DNA from: Papaver somniferum
Taxonomy: Eukaryota; Streptophyta; Magnoliopsida; Ranunculales; Papaveraceae
Direction: 5' to 3'
Assembly (NCBI RefSeq): GCF_003573695.1
Contig: NC_039364.1
Span: 70,948,256 to 71,012,255, forward strand
Length of the DNA stretch: 64,000 nucleotides
Shown here: positions 22,757-33,696 of the stretch, in pieces
Position numbering within the stretch: position 1 is the stretch's first letter
Layout: each line of letters opens with the position of its first letter
The notes under the pieces: model-generated
Databases searched by the model: none
What the model was told of the DNA's origin: nothing
What the model saw: the letters and a program-made list of their open reading frames with translations, nothing else
Made by a program: the position numbers and the translations under genes

Positions 22757-23880
22757 TATAATACAAAGTCAAGAAAAACAGTATAACTGGGCTTATCTCA
22801 GAAACAATTTGTAATTTTCATCACAATAAGCTTCACTAGTTTCCATAATGGACTAACGGATCTGGAGCATGGAGCATTATTCGATTACATAAGAAACATG
22901 CCCGCAGTCAAGATTATGTTTGTTTCATTATTGGGAATAGTTATACAGAGAGATGTGGAGTCTCCACTGAAACAAATAACATCTGTGAAAACAAGAACTA
23001 TGAGATTGGTCTCACCTCATATTGATGGGAGATTTTCAGTGGTGATTCCTTCGAAACTGGCCTTTCTTCGGACCATAGCTCCAAGTTAACTGTTCCTGTT
23101 CCCCAATGGACCATACACTTGTAAACCTCGTCCACGTTGAATCGGTTCACTAAACCAAATCCCAAACATTTGTCGAACAATATCCATTCTCCTGAGAAGA
23201 AATTAAGAATAAAATCACATCTCAGCTTCATAATCTGATAGAACTGAATCAAAAAAATAAATAAGAGGTTTGATTTGCAATGAGGTTGTCATCTAGTCGT
23301 AGTCAGCTTTAGTCCTGACAAATTCTATTATCTCCACCGGTTTAATAAGTCCTTGAAGCCACTTTGAGCCATTTTTGCATGCTCCCTTAATAAACTTTCA
23401 TCTAGAAGTACCATATCTTACACCAGCTTTTATGACCACATGAAATTGATCTAGCCACTTAGTCTTTCGAAAAAGGATTTCTTTGCTATGCTCGGTTAGA
23501 TTAACTTTTCCACTGTCATCACATGGTTATAAATTCAGCATATATAAAAGGTGCAGTCCATGTGCTACTATACTTGTAATGATAATGGTACTTGTTTATC
23601 TGGAAACCATTTCAGGGTAAATCAGTACCCACTGATAACTCCCTACTATAAAAAGCAACAAAGAATGTATACAAAAGTCAAATAAAAGGGAGGTATACCG
23701 TTAGGCCGCAGGTCTCCTTCAAACAATTTCTCATCAGATTCTGGCCATAATTCATGCTTAGACCCATCGATAGAAACAAACGACACAAAAACTTCTGTTG
23801 GGTGCAAAAGGGTGAAGACTGGGTGCACTCGAAAGCAAACCAACCTTTAATGGAGAAATGTTGGATAAGAAGAATAAACC

Positions 23881-23910
23881 ACTGATAAGTGATAAGTGAT
23901 AAGTGATAAG
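23881..23910. repeat. GATAAGT microsatellite in intron
   Basis: Four 7-bp units of GATAAGT lie in the intron between the exons 23958-24134 and 23699-23844. Confidence 0.8.
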
Positions 23911-26900
23911 AAAGAAATAGTGTTGTTCAACATTAAATGGCTATGTTTTTGACGAACCTTGAAAATCCACCAGAGCCAGCGCCGACGTTACGAGAAATAA
24001 TTCCAGAGTCAATTTGGATAACTTTGGGATCAGTTTTTGGAATGGATATCTGGCGCTCGATAACTAATCCACCACCGATATTTCCTTCTAAGCTAAGAGA
24101 CTCTTCCTCCTCCCCTGCCAGTCCAACAGTTCTCCTGCAATAACAGTAACATGGACACTTAAAAATTCAGAACCCATTTCAGACGGTAAGTACTTTCTTT
24201 TAGTATAATAAGCTCAGATTGCACACTATCATATGGGCATGCCAAAAATACAACTGTCCCCTTACTCAGTGACAGTATATTCTTCAGAACACCCCGCAGA
24301 TCGATACTCGACGCCACTGTATTCTTCATATCCATCCACTTCAACCCTGCTGTGGAGCCACTGAGTTCCTGAAAGAAAGCTTTCAAAGTTATAATTTAGG
24401 AAGACACCAGTAACTCCATGAGATACGATTTGCCGTGTCATATTAAATTTTATTATAAAATCTACAAATTGCTCAGAGCAGACCAAAAAAGGAGAAGCTC
24501 GGTATAGATAATGCAAACCCAATTTAAATTTTTCCAAAGTAAATCATAAAGAGAGGCAGCTACATTTTTGGTACGAACTATACCTGAAGGAAGATGCTGC
24601 ATAGAAATCATTCTACCACCAATCCAAGGCACTATTTTGAGAGCCCAATCAGCACTTTTGAGTTCTACAGGAGTCTTAGAAAGTTCTACTCCTTTACGCC
24701 CTGAAACCTCCTCCACATCAGGAATTTGTTTCGCGCATTCTGCACATTCCATCACAAAATTTTAGACAATTTATTTATCCTAAAATTATAACAAAATAAT
24801 TCATCCAATACACGGGAAAAAAAAGAGCCAAAATTTATAATCAGGCTTACAAGAAAATCAACCCTACAAGACGAGTAATAAATAGTGGTTACGCTTAAAT
24901 CTCTACAATGAGAATATAAATATTACCGACACGATTCTTGTACTGCTCCTGGCTTATGGCTATTAGGTTGGAAATCTCAGGATCTGAAGGCATTTTAATT
25001 TGCAGGACTTCTCCATCAATTCCCCATGCATCAACCTTTACAGACGAAAATTATAATAGAAAGAGGATTCAATTTGTCATATAACTTGATTGGTTCGAAC
25101 ATCTGTTGTTTTCCAACAGTTGAGCTTTATAGCAAGGAAACATACCATAGCACCTCCGCCGAGCAACAATTGAACATGCAAATGTCGTTTTGGTCTAGTC
25201 CAGGACCCTTCAGCTTTAGAAACTTTTATTGTAACAACTGATGATTGAAGCTCTGCAGCATAATATGTCAGCAAGTATCCCCCTTCACTAAACTCATATC
25301 CATCACCTTCGTCCTCATACAGAACACCTTCAGCTTTCCCTATACAAAGAACTTTAACTTTGAACACTGCTAATAAGTATAATCTTACTAAATGAAAAAA
25401 GGGACAAGTTAATGCTAAACACGTAGTTAACCGGCTGAGCTGGTGTAAGTTTCTATAGGATAGTAGTGGAGTTGTCTAACAGCTGTAACATCATAGCCAC
25501 ATTACCATGTTGATCTAAAGCCACAATGAGTGACAAGTCATCTGTTGCACTTGCTTCATCAACATGTTGCACAGGAGGACCCACGGGAATCATTGTTCCA
25601 CCTTGCAAATAGAGTGTTGGCAAGTCCTGCCATTTCAATGCAGAAAAAAAAAAAAGAATAAGGAGAACAATATTTTATACATTATCATATAATGGAAAGC
25701 ATCCACATGATCTATGTTTAATTTTGAAGCATAAGTTACTAGTGCATCCAGACGCTTACGGGATGAGAGTCATCAAAATCAAAACTCAACCAAATGCCTT
25801 TAGGAAGCACATGTAGCAACCCATCTGAGCCCTGATCACGAGAAGTGCTGATTATCAAACCAACGTGGATATTAGTAGCAACACAACAAATAATAATACG
25901 TGGAGCAGTTGGAAAATCATATAACCCTTCTCACAGCCCAACAAGTTCTCTTAAGCACCCCCATGAGTATCAAGAGAGCTCTACCTTGCATGTACTAGAA
26001 GTGGCCCAAGCAGGAACGAATTTTCAATACTCCTTAATTTGGGATCTTTGGGATCTGCACAAGCCAGTAAATAACATGACCCAATTTCCATATCAATTGA
26101 AAGTACTCTCCACGAACTAAAATAACTAGATGTCAATGTACTATTAAGAAAGAAATCTACCAGCAAAAAAGGTTGGAGCAGCAACAGGAATACCCTTTGT
26201 ATGAGACAAATAGAAAAGTGTATATATGTGATGGATAAAACGGTAGCGCCTCAACAGAGCCACGCGACATACTTCTTCACACTAATGAGGAGAAACATAA
26301 GTTAGTCGCAATAGAAAGCAGGGCATCAGAAGCACAAGCTTCTTTCCAGTAAAACACATTGTACACATGTTTTGTTATTCACTTATTCTAGTCCAGAAAT
26401 AGTGAATCAGTGATCACAAGATTATGCGTTTATTTACTAAGATAAAAAACAAACCTCCTTCCCGAAAGACCATGGCTCGTGATCAGTAGTGCCCTTTTCC
26501 GAATGGCCTCTGCAAAAAGGAAACATAGAACCCACTCCCGCCCATCTTCCATAAAGCTTAGGTGTTGCATCCCCAGCAAACCCACCAATATCAGGACCTG
26601 ATAGTGGCTGACCACTAAGACTCTGACAATAAGAAATCCAGTCTTTAACAATATAAAGACTAACTCAAACCTCACTGACATCCTGTTCAATTATCGAGCA
26701 GGGCCATGCAGCATAAATCCTTCAAACTTTCGCTGTCAGACTAAGAATAAGATCTTACCAATTGAAGTACCATAGATACACTCATATGGAGGTGCTCCCA
26801 ATTGGCCAGGTTATCCCCAGTCCAAGTTGCAGCATACCTTTGGCTACCTATAAAGCCAGCTCTAGTAAGAACGAACGGACGCTTTTTCTCATTTCCCAGT

Positions 26901-27680
26901 TTCATTCCCTCAAATGTGGATCTCGCCATCAGCATACCATAAACCTAAAAGTGCAAGCAATGTGAAAGATTAATGTTCAGACTTTGTTATAAAATCGATA
27001 CCACCTCCATCCAAGACTTATATATAATACTGTAGATTTCAGTACCCAGGCTTATATAAAATTGGTTCAGAAAGGAAATAAGCATATAATAGAAGCTTCA
27101 TAACTAGAGCAAAATAAGTAACTACATTGTGATAATGCGAATGATTTTGATGCCCGCCAACTTCAGCATCTCCTCTATGGATGTTGCTCTCAGGCATTGT
27201 CTTCGTAACGGTCTGCAGATTGCAAGAAAAACAGCTTGAACTCAAAACCAATAGAAAAAATGGCAAGTTATTGATCATGATCTAGGATCCTTACCTTGAA
27301 TACAGCAGGTTCATTCATGTCATTCCATATTCCATCAACACCATTTGCAACAAAGTCTTTGACTAATCCGGCCCACCACAAGCGTGTTTTCTCCTGTGTA
27401 CAATCAGGAAAGACGCATGGTCCAGGCCACACCTCCCCTAAGAAAGAGCCAGAAAGAACTTATGCTCAGAATGCTCAAATAAGGTACAAGGAAAGCGCTT
27501 CAAGGGCTTACCGACAAAAGGTTGCCCATCTGCTTTCTGGACCCAAACATCATTTACAGAACCACTGTCATAAACAAAATAACCCTCTTCGCGTTTGATC
27601 CCTGGGTCAAGCATCCAGATTGCTTTGAATCCATTATGATGAAGGTCGTTCACCAGCGCTTTTGGTTGAGAGAAACGCTC

Positions 27681-27888
27681 CTGAGAACATTGTTAGTATT
27701 AACATTAGCCAAAGATTTCATAGAAGAAAAAGGAAATTAGATAATAATTCTATATTAGTATCACTAGACTTATGTTTGACAAAATGCCTTCACCATTACA
27801 AGTTAATAGAAAATAAGAATCAGAGTCGTAGCTCCAAAATTTTGTTGAAAAGAAACGCATCAATTCTCAACAGATTCTAAGCACTTAC
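27681..27888 (-). other. Deletion junction with copied exon fragment
   Basis: This 208-bp intron occupies the place where related genes have an exon of about 35 codons. It contains a copy of about 21 nt (27818-27840) identical to part of the preceding exon (27902-27924), plus-strand core AATCAGAGTCGTAGCTCCAA. A short templated copy at a deletion point is typical filler DNA from end-joining repair. Confidence 0.7.
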
Positions 27889-29416
27889 TTCAAGAACCCT
27901 TGAATCAGAGTCGTAGCTCCAACGACATTGGTGGTATCCTAAGGACCATTTTGGAGGCATAAATATAGTTCCTGCATGAAGATGGATTCATCTGTTTAGG
28001 AATCAAACAAAAGAAGAAGACAGAGTTGAACAGAAACATAGTATTCACATAAATGATAGAAAGGTACAAACACATAAAAATGAACGCATCCAAAAAAAAG
28101 CTCTGGAATGTAAACGATATTATTTTAAATGGGTTTTGAAGAAATAACCAATTGCGTGAGACAAAGTTTGGAGGACTGCAGTTGGAGAAGCAAATGGACC
28201 AAATGTAATGACAGGATAAGGAGCTAGAGCTTTAATTTTTATCGTTGAATCCTTCCGCAAGTCTATCTGTTTATATGTATGTTAGATCATGAGGCCCTAC
28301 AGAAACATGTAACGACAATCTCAGACATAAAAGGAAATAATAGACCTCGCAGTGTTGTGTTGCGTCCGCAAGGACCCCCAGTGCCTCTCCATTTGGGAGA
28401 ACGGCTAGCACCCAAGGATGTGACTGATGCAAGGATGTTGTTCCGGAACCATAACCCCATGCATCCGTATTCCAAGTAAAAACCTGTAACTCTTAAATGC
28501 TTACAATCTCAAAAAGAATACTGACAGTTCAAATGATTGTAATAAGAAGGATATTTAACTTACTCTCTTTCCCGTGCGTTCAAGCTACCCACTAACTTCT
28601 CCGGTTCCATACAAAGAGGTTCCAGTTGGAAGCTAAAGCAAAGCAAAAAAGGACCACCAGTTAGTCTAAATCATTTGAAACATGCACTAGTTAAATAAAC
28701 ATAGCAGAATAGAGAGGCGCATCAAGAACTCGTGATAAAACAGCATTGCTTACCTCTATGCTAATAATTTGTTGACCATCCACGCATTCAAAATTAGGGA
28801 CATATATAGGCACAATGTGAACCATGAGCGGCGTGTCTCTAACTTTGGGATTAGTAAAAGAAAGACTTGGATGTGCTGCACTCCTATCATTTCCAGAACA
28901 ATCAAATCGAAAAACCCCTTCCTCCATAATTGGTTGATAACCCATTTTTCCTGAAGAAACATCATCACTAACTGTCTTTGCTCGGTATTCAGACATCTTG
29001 CACACAAATCGTTCACACCTCTTCCCTCTGCATGCCAAATTTGTATTCCCTGTTAATTTTAAGTTTTACGAAAATTAGAAGCAAACACAAATAGATAGTA
29101 CCGAGATCAGAAGATTCACAAGCATGGCCATAACCAAACACACATTCCCAAATGTTAGATCATCAGAAATTATTATAACAACGAAACTAACCTGGAGATT
29201 GGATTCAGAGTAGTAGTAGCAGGAATGAACAAGCCTGAATCAACTGAGCTGTGTAAGTAATTGATTGAATTAATGTTCCAGAGCTTTTTCTTCCTCTTCT
29301 TGAGAAATCCCGATTTTGAAACCCTAGAAATGAAAGATGATCTACCAACAGTACTAGTACTAGTTAGTGTGAAGATCAGTTGGTTTTACATTTATGAGAG
29401 TAAAATAACTTATTTA

Positions 29417-29834
29417 CGGTGGGTTTGGATGTAGAATTTTAAAGGTGAAATTCAAGGGTCCAGGGAATTTAGTAGAATTATGTTTCCCTATGTATGTTTG
29501 GTTGCCCGAATTCTTGGAATCACGTTTTCTACGGGATTCAGTTTTCCAGCAAATGCTCCACATGGAGTCCGACCCTCCTCCTAAGATTTGTTGGAAAACT
29601 TATCAAGGAATTTATGGACCCACTTTTTTTTAACTCTAAATCCCATATATATACAATTTTAAAATTTGAGGGTAATGCCAAACGGTACAAAGACTTTAAT
29701 ACAAGAAAACTCTATAAATCCTAGGAATTTATATTGAGTTAACAAACACACAAGGAATTTACATGATTCCCAGAATTTATAATCACGTGGGATTAAATTC
29801 CTGGAAACGGTAAATTCTGCAAACAAACCCACCA
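29417..29834. mobile_element. Tourist-like MITE upstream of the glucosidase gene
   Basis: The 418-bp element is flanked by TTA (29414-29416 and 29835-29837). Its ends read CGGTGGGTTTGGATGTAGAA and, inward from the right, TGGTGGGTTTGTTTGCAGAA. The TTA duplication and the termini fit PIF/Harbinger-derived MITEs. It sits about 60 bp upstream of the first exon of the glucosidase gene. Confidence 0.75.
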
Positions 29835-29985
29835 TTAATTAATTTATTTTTAAAAAGAAGATACTAGAATCTTTTTACTGTGACTTTGTTTTGATGCATT
29901 TCTGTTCATTATTTATTTTGTATGTTCACTGGGTGTCCTGTGCCAACACCTCAACTTCTTCTTGTTTCTCCTTCTCACTTCTGTA

Positions 29986-30619
29986 CCTAGTTAGCAATTC
30001 GGGATTCGACAAACGTACGGAACGGTAAACGTACGAGTATTATATAGTTTTGTAAAATCCAGACTCGGTCCAAAATTCGGTCAACGGGACGTGATTCGTC
30101 AGTAATTCGGAACGGCATACATACATGTATAATTCGATTTATAAATGTGAGTTCGGCTTTGAAAATTCGGTATCTATATATAACAAATAATTTGTATTTA
30201 TAAGGTCATAGACCAATTTTATGCATATGTGTGAGTTATTTAAAGAAAAAATAAACTTAATATGATGATATTAATTATATATACAACATTAGTCATCCAA
30301 GAGGACGTCATATGGTGGTTTAGATGCTTGGTTAGTGAGTTTGGTATCTCTCTCACCTTCACCTTCAAATCTCTTCAGTCATTTTTGTTTCATAAAAATT
30401 ACAACACGTCTAATATTGGGTCGTGTATGCTCGGGAGGCAGTAAAGTCCAGAAAGTAGGGTCTTTGAAAACGTAAAAGCTAAAGAATTTATGGCAAATTA
30501 AGCGGACGTATCATTCGGGATACGTAAAATTCGTGAACGATTCGCGAATAATCCGGGAATGCCACATAATACGCGACTTGGGTTCGGAGTTGCAAACGTT
30601 CGCGAACTTACTAACTAGG
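29986..30619. mobile_element. hAT-like non-autonomous element
   Basis: A perfect 8-bp duplication CTTCTGTA (29978-29985 and 30620-30627) flanks a 634-bp element. Its ends are CCTAGTTAGCAATTCGG and, inward from the right, CCTAGTTAGTAAGTTCGCG. The interior is rich in ACGTACGG and TTCGG words typical of hAT subterminal repeats. No transposase. Confidence 0.8.
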
Positions 30620-30940
30620 CTTCTGTATCAGATCATGATATGCACTGCAGTGTGACACGTAGCATGCTAACCGGGTTAGACTTGTTCCACCACCACTCCA
30701 TTGTGGTTCAACATGGACGATTTAATCCACGGAATCAGTAATTCCTCCGTTGCGTGTTTCGTAATTGGGATGACAGAAAAGGAATCATGTTCGGGGACTA
30801 CAATTCTCTACAAGATTGCTACAAACAATACGGAAAAATCAGTTGGCATCGATGAGATTTGGCGGATCAGGAGGATGGGTAAATCCAATTTTGGGCAGTG
30901 GAGAAAGGGAATAGAGTTGACCGTTGCTAATTGAGATGAG

Positions 30941-30994
30941 TCTCGGCACAAGTTGAACCGACACTCGTCTTGGCATAAGTTGAACCGACACTCG
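30941..30994. repeat. 27-bp tandem duplication
   Basis: Two units, TCTCGGCACAAGTTGAACCG and TCTTGGCATAAGTTGAACCG each followed by ACACTCG, differ at two positions. They lie upstream of the plant mobile domain remnant. Confidence 0.8.
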
Positions 30995-31179
30995 TCTCAA
31001 CTAGACGCGATAAATCCCAACAACCAAAAAACGGTCACATTTTCAACATCTCTAAATACTATGTTCATTTAACTCTCAACTCACATCAAAATTCACTTTT
31101 CTTTTGAATTTTTTTCTACTAAAATTTCTTCTAATTTTTATTCAACTTCTATAAATTTCTCGATAGAAATATCTTAAAT

Positions 31180-32385
31180 CTCAAAATAATAGGCGGCAAA
31201 GAAATAGAAAACCACCTCCGAATAAATTCAGTCAAGCTATGTCAGTAATGCAGTCAGACTCTGGTAAAGAAGACAATTTCAATCTGCTTTGCGGATGAGA
31301 ATTTTTTAGAGCTCGAGGTCATCTGTCTACAGAAGTTGAGCGAGATAGCGATGCCCAAAAACAAAGAGGTGGTTGGTACGACGTTAGCAAAGTTTATGAA
31401 GGTCCACCTCCTTTGCTAAACCTTTTATCGGTAGATTTTCTTGGATTACTTTCTACCATATTGATCCGATGAAACAACATCCCAAATTGTTGTTTGTATT
31501 GGTGGTGGAGCATTGGTGGTATATTACACACACGTTTCATTTTAAAGAATAGTTTTAATGCAATCAATACGAATGTGTGTATGAAATTCACAATTTTAAT
31601 GTTTTTATAGGATTAATACAATGAGATTTGTATTTATTACGTGGGATACCTTTCGGTGTGAGAGGTGATGTTCCATTTGAACAAGAAAGTTGGTTGGCAG
31701 AAGACAAATATAAAAATGAACTTTCGTCGTACTTTACCGTACAACCCAGTCGAGGCACTACAACTTAAAAAGTGGTGGAATTGCTAATTCCGGTTCAAAG
31801 GTATTTCTAACGCAAAAATTATATCACAGAGGCATTTATGATTCGGAAACAGATGACTCTGAATCGGATACGGAAATTGCCAAGGTTTTTATTTTATGGT
31901 TGCTTGGTTCATGTTTTTTTCCCAACTCAAGCGCTAGTAATCAAGTAGGATGACTAAAGGCGTTGTAAGATATGGATAAAGCTCCCAATTATGATTAAGG
32001 GCCCGCTATCTTAGCCGAGTTGTACATTTCTCTTGATATCGCATGCTTGGATTCGTCAAGCATCGAGGGTCTATGGGACCTCCTCGAGGTAAATTGAGAA
32101 TACATATCCTTTGGCTTTATATTAGTTAAAAATAATAATTAGAAGGTAACTAATTGTTTGATGTTTACTTTCAGCTTTTGTGGTATACAAATTTGACATT
32201 GGTGTACCAAGACTTTTAGAGTACACCAGAGAATATTTCCCGATTGTAGTGAGGTATAATGCCGATAACTGGGGGAAGAAAAAGAGGAGGGGTAAATAAC
32301 ATGCATGTACGGAGATACCAACATATGCTTAGGAACAAACATACTGTTAGATGGATGTCGTATGAGGATATTGCGGAGATAAGCT
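31180..32385 (+). pseudogene. Plant mobile domain (MAIN-like) protein gene, broken
   Basis: Readable pieces in order: RRQRNRKPPPNKFSQAMS, KKQRGGWYDVSKVYEGPPPL, then after a frame change LFVLVVEHWWYITHTFHFKE, GIPFGVRGDVPFEQESW, FILWLLGSCFFPNSS, AILAELYISLDIACLDSSS, LLEYTREYFPIVVRYNADNW and HTVRWMSYEDI. This order (WRPETHTFH-like, LGLPI-like, LWLLG-FP, YFP-W, VxWxPY-like) is that of the plant aminotransferase-like mobile domain (PF10536), carried by MAIN/MAIL genes and some transposons. Two introns are likely, one ending near 31613 and one at about 32092-32174. Several stops and frame changes disable it. A copia LTR inserted at 32386 removes the 3' end. Confidence 0.75.
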
Positions 32386-33696
32386 TGTTAGAGCACTGCT
32401 CGGTCGAACTCGCAACCGTTGCTATCTCAAGCTTGTTTGTCAAGTTTAGTTTTCAAAACTATAAGTCTTAATTTCTAGTCTACTTATAGCTATGTCTCGG
32501 ATTAGGATAGAATGTGTAGATGAGCTTTAGCCTTCACGGCGTTCATCGATCGAAGACGAAGAACTACTAAGGGGAGCTTGTAGAACTTCATCAACAAAAG
32601 GTATGTGGAGACTTGAACTCATCTATCACTCAGAAATCTATTTTATTTTATCTCCTATTGAGACTAAGTCGTATAGCTATATAAACTTTACATTATACAC
32701 ATTTGATATTTCGAGCTGAGTTTAACTCGCTTATATCTTTCTCGAAATATGTGTTGGAAAGCTTTTTTTCTTTAACTACGTTCATTATTATTCTTGACGA
32801 AAGTCAAAAGATGATCATGTGAAAATCACCTGGTAACATCTTACATGATTTATGTGAGACAGTCATTTGATGTAGACTCAGAATGTTTCGTATTGACCAT
32901 CGATCACTTGAAGATTGCTTATAAGATAATAGTTTATGTGAGACAGCTATAGTCGTCTTCTAAGAATGTCTCAATGATTGAATTGGGAGTTCAGAACAAT
33001 TAACTATTGTCCGGATATAACACAGTATGCATACCCGTATGCAAACTGTTGTAAGAATGATTCAGGTCCGGGAACCAAGTATGCATACCCGTATGCGAAC
33101 GGTTTTAACTGTCAAAGTCCGGGAACTATGGATAACTTCGGTTAACTATTATTGAACCAACTCAATATACACGTTTAGGTACGGTTACCCATATCTAAAT
33201 GAAAGTATATTTCATTTGTATGTAACAAGCTAAGACTATCTAATGGTGGAAAGACATTAGCTTGAATCTTAAATCAGGTTTCATCTAACTGTGAATATTG
33301 GTTGCTTTGTTACAAAGTTATCAAACCCTGATTTGAAGACTATATAAGGGAGAACTCTTACAACTGGGAAACCTAATCCCCACACCTCCTGTGTGATACT
33401 AGTTACGACTAGAGTTGGTTCTCCTTTAACCTAGGTTTTTCCTAAAACCATTATAGGTTAACGACTTGAAGACTGCATTGGGATTCTGAATCCAGACCCA
33501 ACTATTTTCTCTGTAGTTGCGTGTTCTGATCTTACTTGTCCTATTGTATTAAGTACTATCTTCTCTAAGATTTGCTCGAGATTTATCTCCGATAGATAAG
33601 GTATAAAAAGTAATCACAAAGCTCTTCGTCTCATTCTTTGTGATTCCACAATAACTTGTTTTACTACCATATAGTTAAGATATTGTGAGGTGATTG
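32386..33696 (+). repeat. Copia-type LTR fragment, interrupted by element B
   Basis: It starts TGTTAGAGCACTGCTCGG with no polypurine tract before it, so it is not the 3' LTR of a neighbouring internal region. It carries A-type palindromic repeats (GTATGCATACCCGTATGC near 33030 and 33080) and a TATA box at 33341, then stops at GGTGATTG where element B begins. The rest of this LTR was not found. Confidence 0.75.

Larger units (their letters stand above)
22998..29360 (-). pseudogene. HGL1: Heteroglycan-glucosidase-like GH31 alpha-glucosidase gene, with disabling lesions
   Basis: 21 coding exons follow a non-coding first exon (29192 to about 29360). Coding exons: 28754-28996 (start codon), 28564-28632, 28346-28483, 28149-28266, 27889-27971, 27512-27680, 27295-27437, 27126-27212, 26759-26944, 26455-26622, 26161-26281, 25985-26054, 25760-25847, 25506-25626, 25146-25339, 24927-25035, 24584-24739, 24266-24368, 23958-24134, 23699-23844 and 22998-23191. 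All have GT..AG borders and matching phases, giving 960 codons. Motifs: GVFRFDCS, WNTDAWGYGSGTTS, IWNDMNEPA (nucleophile Asp near 313), RYAATWTGDN (acid/base Asp near 394) and LYLQGG. The family hydrolyses alpha-glucosidic bonds of polysaccharides. Two lesions: TAG at 28585-28587 (codon 97, where relatives have Gln in GEVSGQLERTGKR), and loss of the exon between 27889 and 27680 that should encode the IWMDIDYMDG region. Everything else is open, so inactivation is recent. Confidence 0.9.
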
